Shown here: positions 33,528-40,123 of the stretch, one piece after another
Numbering within the stretch: position 1 is the first letter of the stretch
Layout of the letters: the number at the start of each line of letters is the position of its first letter
Origin: Streptomyces katrae
GTDB taxonomy: Bacteria; Actinomycetota; Actinomycetes; Streptomycetales; Streptomycetaceae
Direction of reading: 5' to 3'
DNA length: 64,000 nt
Assembly: GCF_002028425.1 (NCBI RefSeq)
Contig: NZ_CP020042.1
Location: forward strand, 4,030,001 to 4,094,000
Position numbers and translations under genes: made by a program
Notes under the pieces: model-generated
Database searches by the model: none
The model's input: only the letters and a program-made list of their open reading frames with translations
What the model was told of the DNA's origin: nothing

Positions 33528-33971
33528 TCACTTCGCACCCATCGCGTACCGGTACGAGAAGTGGACGATCTCCCAGACCGTCTCCAGCTCCTGCGCCGTC
33601 CTCGGCCCGTACACCAGCACCACGGCCTGGACCGGGTGGTGCACGCCCCAGCCCGCGGCGATCACGTCCTCCTCCGCCTCCTTCGGGAGCGTGAGGTGGA
33701 GCGAGCCGTCGTGGTGGGGGTGGATGTGGGCCCACTCCCTACCGCGCTGGAAGGCCTCGACCGGGCCCGTGCCGATGCCCTCGGGGATGAAGAGGGACCG
33801 GGCGTGCGGGACCGAGACCAGCGTGGGGGCCATGTAGACGTACGGCAGCGCGCGCATCCGTCCCCACAGCTCCTCCTGCAGCATGATCGGGGAGATCTGC
33901 GAGCCCTGGCCGTGCGGGGCCGGGCCGAAGACCCGCGGGGCCGCGCCTTCGCGGGGCGTCAGCGTGAGCAT
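33528..33971 (-). CDS. Luciferase-domain (DUF5519-like) protein
   Basis: A 147-residue protein with the motif EWAHIHPHHDGSLHLTLPKEAEEDVIAAGWGVHHP, characteristic of the small luciferase-like domain also found in fungal bioluminescence-associated and phospholipase-like proteins. Despite the name, no light-producing activity is implied. ATG at 33971 has AAAGGAA upstream. It lies 71 bp downstream of the FMN reductase gene on the same strand and may form an operon with it. Confidence 0.8.
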   Translation of the reverse strand: MLTLTPREGAAPRVFGPAPHGQGSQISPIMLQEELWGRMRALPYVYMAPTLVSVPHARSLFIPEGIGTGPVEAFQRGREWAHIHPHHDGSLHLTLPKEAEEDVIAAGWGVHHPVQAVVLVYGPRTAQELETVWEIVHFSYRYAMGAK

Positions 33972-34042
33972 GGCGGTGTTCCTTTCCGGCCGGCGACCCG
34001 GCCGCAGCGTGCGCTTCCCAAGGGGGCTGCGGCGGGTGAGCG

Positions 34043-34594
34043 TCAGGCGTTCGCCTTGGTGGCGAGCTGCTCGAGCACCTGGAGGACCGCGGTGGCGACC
34101 TCGGCGTCGTCGCCGGGGTGGGTCTCGGCGAAGCGGGTGACGGAACCGGCGACGGAGAGGCGGGCCTCCTCGAGCACGGCCGCGCCGGCGATGCCGGCCG
34201 ACTTGCGGGTCTCGTCCTGGGCCCACACGCCGCCGTAGCTGCCGAAGGCGGTACCGATGACGGCGACCGGCTTGCCGGTGATCGCGCCGGTGCCGTACGG
34301 GCGGGACAGCCAGTCGATCGCGTTCTTCAGCACGGCGGGGATGGTGCCGTTGTACTCGGGCGAGACGAGCAGGAGCGCGTCCGCGCCCGCCACCGCCGCC
34401 CGAAGGTCGGCCGCCGCACCGGGCACGGAACCCTCGACGTCGATGTCCTCGTTGTAGAAGGGGATCTCCGCAAGACCCTCGTGGATCTCGACGGAGACGT
34501 GGCCGGGCGCGTGCTTGACGGCCGCCTCGGCCAGTTGACGGTTGTGCGAGCCGGCCCGGAGGCTGCCGACGAGGGCGAGGACGCGCACGGTCAT
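34043..34594 (-). CDS. NADPH-dependent FMN reductase
   Basis: A 183-residue flavodoxin-fold reductase (chromate/quinone reductase class). The FMN phosphate loop is GSLRAGSHNRQLAEAA, the next motif is SPEYNGTIPAVLKNAIDWLSRP, and IGTAFGSYGG contacts flavin. It probably reduces quinones, azo compounds or metals with NADPH and may supply reduced flavin. AAGGAG precedes the ATG. It is divergent from a large LuxR regulator across 275 bp holding two copies of a 33-bp repeat, so its expression may be tied to that regulator. Confidence 0.9.
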   Translation of the reverse strand: MTVRVLALVGSLRAGSHNRQLAEAAVKHAPGHVSVEIHEGLAEIPFYNEDIDVEGSVPGAAADLRAAVAGADALLLVSPEYNGTIPAVLKNAIDWLSRPYGTGAITGKPVAVIGTAFGSYGGVWAQDETRKSAGIAGAAVLEEARLSVAGSVTRFAETHPGDDAEVATAVLQVLEQLATKANA

Positions 34595-34645
34595 GATCGG
34601 ACTCCTTGGTGAGAGACGCTGCAGGTCGGATCCCGCGGCGAACAC

Positions 34646-34678
34646 CGCGATCCCGGTCCCGACGGTAGGCGCGGGCGC
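34646..34678. repeat. 33-bp imperfect direct repeat, copy 1
   Basis: Core TCCCGGTCCCGACGGTAGG; the second copy starts exactly 80 bp later. It carries TACCGT (leftward strand), a plausible -10 for the FMN reductase gene. Confidence 0.65.
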
Positions 34679-34682
34679 CGGA

Positions 34683-34697
34683 GTGCTGCCTGAGCAC
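34683..34697. promoter_or_regulatory. Inverted repeat between the 33-bp repeats
   Basis: GTGCT-GCCTG-AGCAC, centrally placed between the FMN reductase and LuxR genes; possible operator. Confidence 0.45.
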
Positions 34698-34725
34698 CGC
34701 TTGAGGACCAGGTCACGGGGGGTGC

Positions 34726-34758
34726 CGCGAACCCGGTCCCGACCGTAGGCGGGGGCGT
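34726..34758. repeat. 33-bp imperfect direct repeat, copy 2
   Basis: Core ACCCGGTCCCGACCGTAGG, with about four mismatches to copy 1 over 33 bp. It lies 112 bp upstream of the LuxR gene. Confidence 0.65.
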
Positions 34759-34869
34759 CACCGGGCGGATCAGTAAGGTTTCTGGCAGGGGCTACGTAAC
34801 TCCGCCGGGAGCGGCGAGGGTTGCGTAGGTGCGCCGGGGGAGGCGCGGGCAGCGAGGGGGGAGCGGCAC

Positions 34870-37458
34870 ATGCTCTACGGGCGGCAGGCCGAGGAAGCGG
34901 CGCTCGACGCGCTGCTCGAGGCGGCGCGGGAAGGCCGCGGGGGCGCGCTCGTCCTGCGCGGGGAGGCGGGCATCGGCAAGTCCGCCCTGCTGGACCGCAT
35001 CCCGGCCGGCCCGGGGCACACGCTGCTGCGGGTGGGCGGCTGCGAGGCCGAACGCGACCTCGTCGGCGCCGCCATGCTCCAGCTGCTGTGGCCCGTACAG
35101 GACCTGGTCGCCCAGCTGCCCGGCCCACAGGCGCAGGCACTGCGCACCGTACTCGGCGGCTCCGCCGGGCCCGCCGACCGGTACACGACCGGGCTCGCCC
35201 TGCTCACCCTGCTCGCCCGCCTCGCCGAGTCCGGCCCGGTGGTCTGCGTCGTCGACGACGCCCAGTGGCTGGACCAGAGCAGCGCGGACGCCCTGCTCTT
35301 CGCGGCCCGGAGGATCGCCGCCGAGCCGGTGGCCCTCGTCTTCGCCGCGCGCGACGAGGGCTTCGACGCGCGCGGCCTGCCCGAACTCCACCTCCCCCGG
35401 CTGGACCGGCGGGCCGCCTCCGAACTGCTCGACCGCTACCGGCTGTCCGCCCCGCGCCGCGCCCAGGTCCTGGAGAGCGCGGACGGAAACCCCCTGGCCC
35501 TGCTGGAATTCGGCCGCGACGGCCGGGGCGCGGGGCCCTGCGGCGGCCGGCGGGTCACCGACCGCGTGCTCGCCTCCTTCCGCGACACCATCGCCGAACT
35601 GGACGAGGACGTACGGCTGCTGCTGCTCACCGCCGCCGCGGACAGCAGCCGTGACCTGGCCTCCGTACTGGCCACCGTCGACGCGCTCGGCGGCAGCGGG
35701 CCCGAGGCGCTGGAGTCGGCGGAACGGTCGGGACTGCTCCGGGTCGACGTCGCCGGGGCCGCCTTCCGGCACCCGCTGATGCGCGCCGCCGCCTACCAGG
35801 GCGCCGCCTCCGTCCACCGCACCCGCGTCCACCGCGAACTCGCCGCCCGCGCGGCCGACGCCGACGTCCGCGCCCACCACCTGGCCCTGGCCGCCCTCGG
35901 ACCGGACGCCGCCGTGGCCGCCGAGGTCTCCCGGGCGGCCGACCGCGCCCGGGACCGGGCCGCGCCCGCCATCGCCTGCGACCTCTACCAGCGCGCCGCG
36001 GCCCTCTCCACCTCCCTGCCGGACCGCGGACGGAGGCTGCGCCGCGCCGCCGCCGCGGCCGTGGCGGCGGGGGACCTGCCCCTGGCCGCCACCCTGGCCG
36101 CACAGGCGTGCCCCCTCGCCGGCACCGGACCGGAACGGGCCGCCCTCGCCGAGGTCCGCGCCGCCGTGGAGTTCGAGCGTGGCGACCAGGCCGCCGCGGC
36201 ACGGATCCTGGTCGCGGGCGCCCCGGAAGCCGGCCCCGGACCGGCGGCGGCGATGCTGCGCACCGCGGCGACGTACGCCTGGTTCTCCGGGGACGCCGAC
36301 TCGGTACGCGCCTGCGCCCGGCTCCTCCCCGGCGACCACACCGTCCAGGGCATGGCCGGGCTGGTCGACGGCGACCACCGGGCCGGGCTCGCCGCGCTCG
36401 CCGCTGCCGCCGCCGAGGGCGGCCCGGGCATGCGCCCCGTCTACGCGGCGGCCCTGCTCGGCGCCGACGACCGGGTGGAGGAACTGGTCACCGCCGAAGT
36501 GGCCCGCAGACGCCGGGAAGGCCTGGTGGGCGGGCTCCCCGAGGCGCTGCAGATGCTCGCCCGGCTCCAGGTGATCCAGGGCCGCCACCGCGACGCGGAG
36601 GCGTCGGTGGCCGAGGCCCGGGCCGTCGCCGAGGACTGCGGGATGCCCCAGCGCGTCGGCCGGCTGGACGTGGCCCTGGCCCGGATCGCCGCGGTCGAGG
36701 GGGACCCGGAGCGGTGCCGGGCGGCGGCGGGCGGGACCGTCGACGGCGGGATAGCGGTCGCCTGCACGCTCAGCCTGCTCGACCTGGGCCTGGGCCGCTA
36801 CGAGGAGGCACTGGACCGCCTGGAGTCGGCGTGGACCCGCCCGGGCCACTACATGACGGCCCTGGTGTCCGCGACCGGCGACCTGGTCGAGGCCGCCGTC
36901 CGGCTCGGCGCCCCCGAACGCGCCCGGCTCCCGTGGCAGCGCCTGGCGTCCTGGGCGCAGGCCGGCGGGCAGCCCTGGGCCCGGGCCCTCGCGCTGCGCT
37001 GCGAGGCGCAGCTGACGGGACGCGAAGGGGCCTTCGCCGAGGCCGAGCTCCTCCACGGGCAGGGCGGCCGCCCCTTCGAGGCCGCCCGCACGCTGCTGGC
37101 CCACGGGGAGTGGCTGCGCCGCGCCCGCCGCCAGGCGGAAGCGCGGGCCCGCCTGCACCCCGCCCTGGAGGTCTTCGAGCGCCTGCGCGCAACCCCCTGG
37201 GCCGAGCGCACCCGCGCCGAACTCCGCGCCGCGGGGGAATCCGCCGCCCCGGCCGTCCCCACCGCCCGCGCCCTCGCGGACCGCCTCACCCCGCAGGAGC
37301 TCCAGGTGGTGCGCCTGGCGGCCGAGGGCCGCAGCAGCCGCGAGGTCGCCGCCCTGCTCTTCCTGAGCCCGCGCACGGTGGAACACCACCTGTACAAGGC
37401 CTACCCGAAGCTGGGCATCCGCTCCCGCACGGAACTGGCCCGCCTGGACCTGGACTGA
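34870..37458 (+). CDS. Large ATP-binding LuxR-type regulator (LAL family)
   Basis: An 862-residue regulator. An N-terminal AAA/STAND ATPase (Walker A GEAGIGKS at residues 31-38, Walker B VVCVVDDAQW near 125-135) is followed by a long helical, TPR-like Ala/Arg-rich region (about 280-780) and a C-terminal LuxR HTH (LTPQELQVVRLAAEGRSSREVAALLFLSPRTVEHHLYKAY). The class includes pathway-specific activators of antibiotic clusters and MalT-like sensors, but no biosynthetic cluster is adjacent. The divergent FMN reductase and luciferase-domain genes are the best candidate targets. Confidence 0.9.
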   Translation: MLYGRQAEEAALDALLEAAREGRGGALVLRGEAGIGKSALLDRIPAGPGHTLLRVGGCEAERDLVGAAMLQLLWPVQDLVAQLPGPQAQALRTVLGGSAGPADRYTTGLALLTLLARLAESGPVVCVVDDAQWLDQSSADALLFAARRIAAEPVALVFAARDEGFDARGLPELHLPRLDRRAASELLDRYRLSAPRRAQVLESADGNPLALLEFGRDGRGAGPCGGRRVTDRVLASFRDTIAELDEDVRLLLLTAAADSSRDLASVLATVDALGGSGPEALESAERSGLLRVDVAGAAFRHPLMRAAAYQGAASVHRTRVHRELAARAADADVRAHHLALAALGPDAAVAAEVSRAADRARDRAAPAIACDLYQRAAALSTSLPDRGRRLRRAAAAAVAAGDLPLAATLAAQACPLAGTGPERAALAEVRAAVEFERGDQAAAARILVAGAPEAGPGPAAAMLRTAATYAWFSGDADSVRACARLLPGDHTVQGMAGLVDGDHRAGLAALAAAAAEGGPGMRPVYAAALLGADDRVEELVTAEVARRRREGLVGGLPEALQMLARLQVIQGRHRDAEASVAEARAVAEDCGMPQRVGRLDVALARIAAVEGDPERCRAAAGGTVDGGIAVACTLSLLDLGLGRYEEALDRLESAWTRPGHYMTALVSATGDLVEAAVRLGAPERARLPWQRLASWAQAGGQPWARALALRCEAQLTGREGAFAEAELLHGQGGRPFEAARTLLAHGEWLRRARRQAEARARLHPALEVFERLRATPWAERTRAELRAAGESAAPAVPTARALADRLTPQELQVVRLAAEGRSSREVAALLFLSPRTVEHHLYKAYPKLGIRSRTELARLDLD

Positions 37459-37464
37459 CCGTCG

Positions 37465-38100
37465 CTACCGCGCTTCCACGAGCGTCGCGAAGCCGGCGCA
37501 GAGCAGGCGCAGGCTCCGGGTGAACTTCTCGTCCTGGCTCAGGTGCGGCATCGAGGGGCCCATGAGCAGGGGGAACCGCTCGCGCAGTTCGGCGTGGAGC
37601 TCGGGGGTGACGGCGGGGTGCGCGGCCGGCTGGTTCTGTTCCTGGAGGACGAAGCCGGTGACGTGGCTGAGCAGGGTGTCGGCGGCGATGCCGCAGTGCC
37701 CGGCGGGCAGGCCGGCGTCGAGGAGGGTGCGCAGCAGCCGTTCCATCAGGGAGAGGGCGCCGGTGCTGAGCGTGCCGGGGCTCTCGGCGAGGAGCTGGGC
37801 GCCGCCGGGGTGCTCCTTGATGCTCAGGCGCAGGGCGGTGGCCTGTGCCTCGACCTGCTCCTGCCAGGCGGCTGCGGGCGGGAGGCCCGCGAGGGCCTGC
37901 GTTCCGGCGTCGTGCGCCCGCCGGCAGACCCGGTCGGCCATCAGCGCGAGCAGTTCGTCCTTGCCGCGCACGTGGTAGTAGAGGCTGCCCGCATGGGTGT
38001 CGAGGCGGTCGGCGACCTGGCGCATGGACAGGTTCTGGTAGCCGACCTCTGCGAAGACGGCCATGCCCGCGTCGACGATGCGCTCCTTGGTGAGCTTCAT
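37465..38100 (-). CDS. TetR-family regulator with TetR-type C-terminal domain
   Basis: A 211-residue repressor. HTH residues about 3-50 (LTKERIVDAGMAVFAEVGYQNLSMRQVADRLDTHAGSLYYH) and a C-terminal domain of the tetracycline-repressor class. ATG at 38100 gives MKLTKERIV; a GTG at 38109 would add three residues. Two related inverted repeats lie 20 and 65 bp upstream, in the 110-bp gap to the divergent membrane-protein gene, so that gene is the probable target. Its stop is 6 bp from the end of the convergent LuxR gene. Confidence 0.9.
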   Translation of the reverse strand: MKLTKERIVDAGMAVFAEVGYQNLSMRQVADRLDTHAGSLYYHVRGKDELLALMADRVCRRAHDAGTQALAGLPPAAAWQEQVEAQATALRLSIKEHPGGAQLLAESPGTLSTGALSLMERLLRTLLDAGLPAGHCGIAADTLLSHVTGFVLQEQNQPAAHPAVTPELHAELRERFPLLMGPSMPHLSQDEKFTRSLRLLCAGFATLVEAR

Positions 38101-38119
38101 GCGTTCCACCGTACAACGT

Positions 38120-38138
38120 ATTCCAACACTGTTGGAAT
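38120..38138. promoter_or_regulatory. TetR operator 1
   Basis: ATTCCAAC-ACT-GTTGGAAT, a perfect 8-bp inverted repeat. With TAGCTT at 38145-38150 as -10, it would cover the -35 of the rightward membrane gene (TTCCAA at 38121-38126, 18-base spacer). Confidence 0.8.
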
Positions 38139-38164
38139 CTCTGCTAGCTTTGCCCCAACAGATT

Positions 38165-38181
38165 TTCGAACGGTGTTGGAA
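38165..38181. promoter_or_regulatory. TetR operator 2
   Basis: TTCGAAC-GGT-GTTGGAA, one mismatch from operator 1 symmetry, centred 44 bp from it and downstream of the predicted start of the rightward transcript. Confidence 0.7.
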
Positions 38182-38210
38182 ACGCCGTCGCCAGGGGGAG
38201 GAGCCGGAGC

Positions 38211-38882
38211 ATGGAGGCGATCGCCTTCAACGTGACCACGGCCGCGCTGATGGTCATGATGGTCAACTGCGGGCTCGGCGTGGTCGGGCGCGGCACGCTG
38301 CGGTCGCGGCCGCTGCCCTGGGCGGCCGTCGCCCTGACCGCCGTCGCCGTCGGCGGGGTCGTGCTCCAGCTGCTGTGGTCCGGGGCCATGGACGCGCTGG
38401 ACGCGGACCCGGCCAAGTCCGGCTGGTGGCGCGAGTTCACCTCGGTGTTCATGCAGAACGGCGGCCTCTTCGGCGGCCTGTGGAACCTCGTCACCCTGGC
38501 CGCGGTCGCCGCGCTCGCCCAGTGGTACTGGGGCGGCCCGCTGACCCTCGGCTTCTTCCTCGCCGGCATCGTGCTCCCCGGCCGGATCGACGCCCTGCTC
38601 GGCTTCGGCGGCGGCCCGGGCACCGACCCGCGCAACTTCGCCGGCAGCTCGGGCGCCACCTACTTCCTCGGCGCCACCCTCGCCCTCGCCTTCCTCACCC
38701 GCACCCGCCTCCCCAAGGAGATCGCCCTGGCGGTGGGCGTCCCCGCCCTCGGTCTCGCGATGTGGCTGACGCAGGAGAACGGCCACGGCCTGGTGGCCGC
38801 CTACGGCTTCGCCCTCGCAGCGGCAACCTGGACGATCCGCCGCCACCTCCCCCACCCCACGCCGACCCACACGACCACCTGA
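38211..38882 (+). CDS. Integral membrane protein, TetR-regulated
   Basis: A 223-residue protein with about six hydrophobic segments (ALMVMMVNCGLGVVG, AAVALTAVAVGGVVLQLLW, LGFFLAGIVLPGRIDALLGF and others) and a central WWREFTSVFMQNGGLFGGLWN loop. No known transporter motif is recognised. GGGAGGAG lies upstream of the ATG. The two operators in its promoter indicate induction when the divergent TetR binds its ligand. The 3' side carries the repeated terminator at 38900-38946. Confidence 0.75.
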   Translation: MEAIAFNVTTAALMVMMVNCGLGVVGRGTLRSRPLPWAAVALTAVAVGGVVLQLLWSGAMDALDADPAKSGWWREFTSVFMQNGGLFGGLWNLVTLAAVAALAQWYWGGPLTLGFFLAGIVLPGRIDALLGFGGGPGTDPRNFAGSSGATYFLGATLALAFLTRTRLPKEIALAVGVPALGLAMWLTQENGHGLVAAYGFALAAATWTIRRHLPHPTPTHTTT

Positions 38883-38899
38883 CCCCCGCCCGCCCCGAA

Positions 38900-38946
38900 C
38901 CGGGGAAACGCCAGAGGGCCGGACCGCTCGCGCGGTCCGGCCCTCT
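38900..38946. repeat. 47-bp repeat with terminator stem, left copy flanking vapBC
   Basis: CCGGGGAAACGCCAGAGGG followed by a 15-bp stem (38913-38927 with 38932-38946). It differs from 39712-39758 only in the loop. It can terminate the rightward membrane gene and the leftward vapC transcript. Confidence 0.85.
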
Positions 38947-38964
38947 CGCCTGCTTTACGTCTGC

Positions 38965-39393
38965 TTACACCTGCTTACGGCCCTCGGGGCCGTACCACTG
39001 AAGCGGCTGGCCGGTCACAGCGGCGATGCTTTCGAAGTCGTGGTCACAGTGCAGGAGGGTGAGCCCCTGCAACTCGGCAGTCGCGGCGACGACGAGGTCC
39101 ACCGCACCGGCGCTGCGGTGCTTGCCCTGCTTGGTGAGGGCCTCCTGAACCTGCCAGGCGCGGTCGTAAGCCCGGTCGTCGACGGGGACCCAGCCGAAGA
39201 GCAGTCGCACGTCCTCGATACCGCGCGCCCGGTCGGCAGCCGACCGGGCGCTGTAGAAGAACTCCAGCTCGGTGATGGGGCACGTGGCGACCAGGCCGGC
39301 GGCCGCCGCCTGGTCCCAGCCGTACTGCTCCGCGTCGCCCCGCATGAAGCGGGCGAGGGCGCTGGTGTCGATCAGGTAGAGAGCGGCGTTCAA
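38965..39393 (-). CDS. vapC: PIN-domain toxin VapC
   Basis: A 142-residue PIN-domain RNase of a type II toxin-antitoxin pair. Acidic metal-site residues visible are Asp9 (YLIDTSALARF), Glu44 (TELEFFYSA), Asp99 (AGAVDLVVAA) and Asp117/Asp119 (HCDHDFE). Such toxins cut tRNA or rRNA under stress. Its ATG overlaps the vapB stop by four bases. All catalytic acids are present, so the toxin looks intact. Confidence 0.9.
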   Translation of the reverse strand: MNAALYLIDTSALARFMRGDAEQYGWDQAAAAGLVATCPITELEFFYSARSAADRARGIEDVRLLFGWVPVDDRAYDRAWQVQEALTKQGKHRSAGAVDLVVAATAELQGLTLLHCDHDFESIAAVTGQPLQWYGPEGRKQV

Positions 39394-39605
39394 CGTCGGT
39401 AGTTCCGCTTGTCCTCGAAGAGGGTCAGATCGAACGCGCCTTCGTCGGCCGCGGCGCGCAGGCGGGTCAGGGCCAGCGCCCGCCGCCTGTTCTCCAGCAC
39501 CTCGCGCAGGGCTGTGTTGACCGTCTCCTTCTTGGTGCTGGTCCCCAGGGCCTTGGCCACGTCTGCCACCAGCTCGTCATCGAGGTCAATCACTGTCCGA
39601 CTCAT
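39390..39605 (-). CDS. vapB: VapB-family antitoxin
   Basis: A 71-residue ribbon-helix-helix antitoxin (SRTVIDLDDELVADVAKALG, then TKKETVNTALREVLE) with a C-terminal toxin-binding tail (AFDLTLFEDKRNYRR). ATG at 39605 is preceded by a perfect AAGGAGGT. The palindrome CTTGATATCAAG overlaps that ribosome site, suggesting that the VapBC complex represses its own operon. Confidence 0.9.
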   Translation of the reverse strand: MSRTVIDLDDELVADVAKALGTSTKKETVNTALREVLENRRRALALTRLRAAADEGAFDLTLFEDKRNYRR

Positions 39606-39615
39606 GATGCACCTC

Positions 39616-39627
39616 CTTGATATCAAG
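39616..39627. promoter_or_regulatory. VapBC operator candidate
   Basis: CTTGATATCAAG, a perfect 12-bp palindrome whose end merges into the vapB Shine-Dalgarno sequence. Confidence 0.6.
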
Positions 39628-39711
39628 TATGGAACCAAGTGTATCTCGCGCAGTTCATCGATGCCACGGGCGACGGGGGCGACGCGCACGAGGCCCTGAC
39701 CGCGGACGGTG

Positions 39712-39758
39712 CCGGGGAAACGCCAGAGGGCCGGACCGCTGATGCGGTCCGGCCCTCT
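39712..39758. repeat. 47-bp repeat with terminator stem, right copy, tRNA-Ser terminator
   Basis: Same element as 38900-38946 (44 of 47 bases identical, differences only in the loop). It begins four bases beyond the encoded CCA of tRNA-Ser(GGA) and is its transcription terminator. Confidence 0.85.
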
Positions 39759-39762
39759 GGGC

Positions 39763-39850
39763 TGGCGGAGGATACGAGATTCGAACTCGTGAGGGGTTGC
39801 CCCCAACACGCTTTCCAAGCGTGCGCCCTAGGCCTCTAGGCGAATCCTCC
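39763..39850 (-). tRNA. tRNA-Ser (anticodon GGA)
   Basis: An 88-nt class II tRNA including encoded CCA (39763-39765). Acceptor GGAGGAT/ATCCTCC, anticodon arm CACGC-TT-GGA-AA-GCGTG, long variable arm, T loop TTCGAAT. It reads UCC and UCU codons. Confidence 0.95.
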
Positions 39851-39966
39851 GCCGCAAACAATACAAGACGTTGAGGGGTGCTCGCGAACACGATCCGGAT
39901 CGGGGGGCGGGGCGGGGGAGGGCGGTCGGGGCGGGCTCGATTCCGGGGGGTTCCATCCGCTAGGGT

Positions 39967-40065
39967 GGGTGCCAGCCCCTCACGTGGCGCTATCTCACCC
40001 AACTCCCCCAGGGCCGGAAGGCAGCAAGGGTAAGTGGGCTCTGGCGGGTGCGTGGGGGGCGCTTT
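39967..40065 (+). ncRNA. ffs: Signal recognition particle RNA (small bacterial type)
   Basis: It contains the universally conserved helix 8 tetraloop region GGGCCGGAAGGCAGCAAGGG (about 40011-40030), and the outer strands GCCCCTCACG and CGTGGGGGGC pair. TAGGGT at 39961-39966 is a suitable -10. It lies between tRNA-Ser and dnaX, the usual place. The ends are approximate by a few bases. Confidence 0.85.
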
Positions 40066-40123
40066 GCGTTCCGGGGGCGGCGGCGGGCGGCCGTTGTCGG
40101 TGGGCCCGGATAACCTCGTAGAC

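Noticed and set aside
34870..37458. LAL regulator as sign of an antibiotic gene cluster
   Set aside because: No biosynthetic enzymes lie within the window near it.
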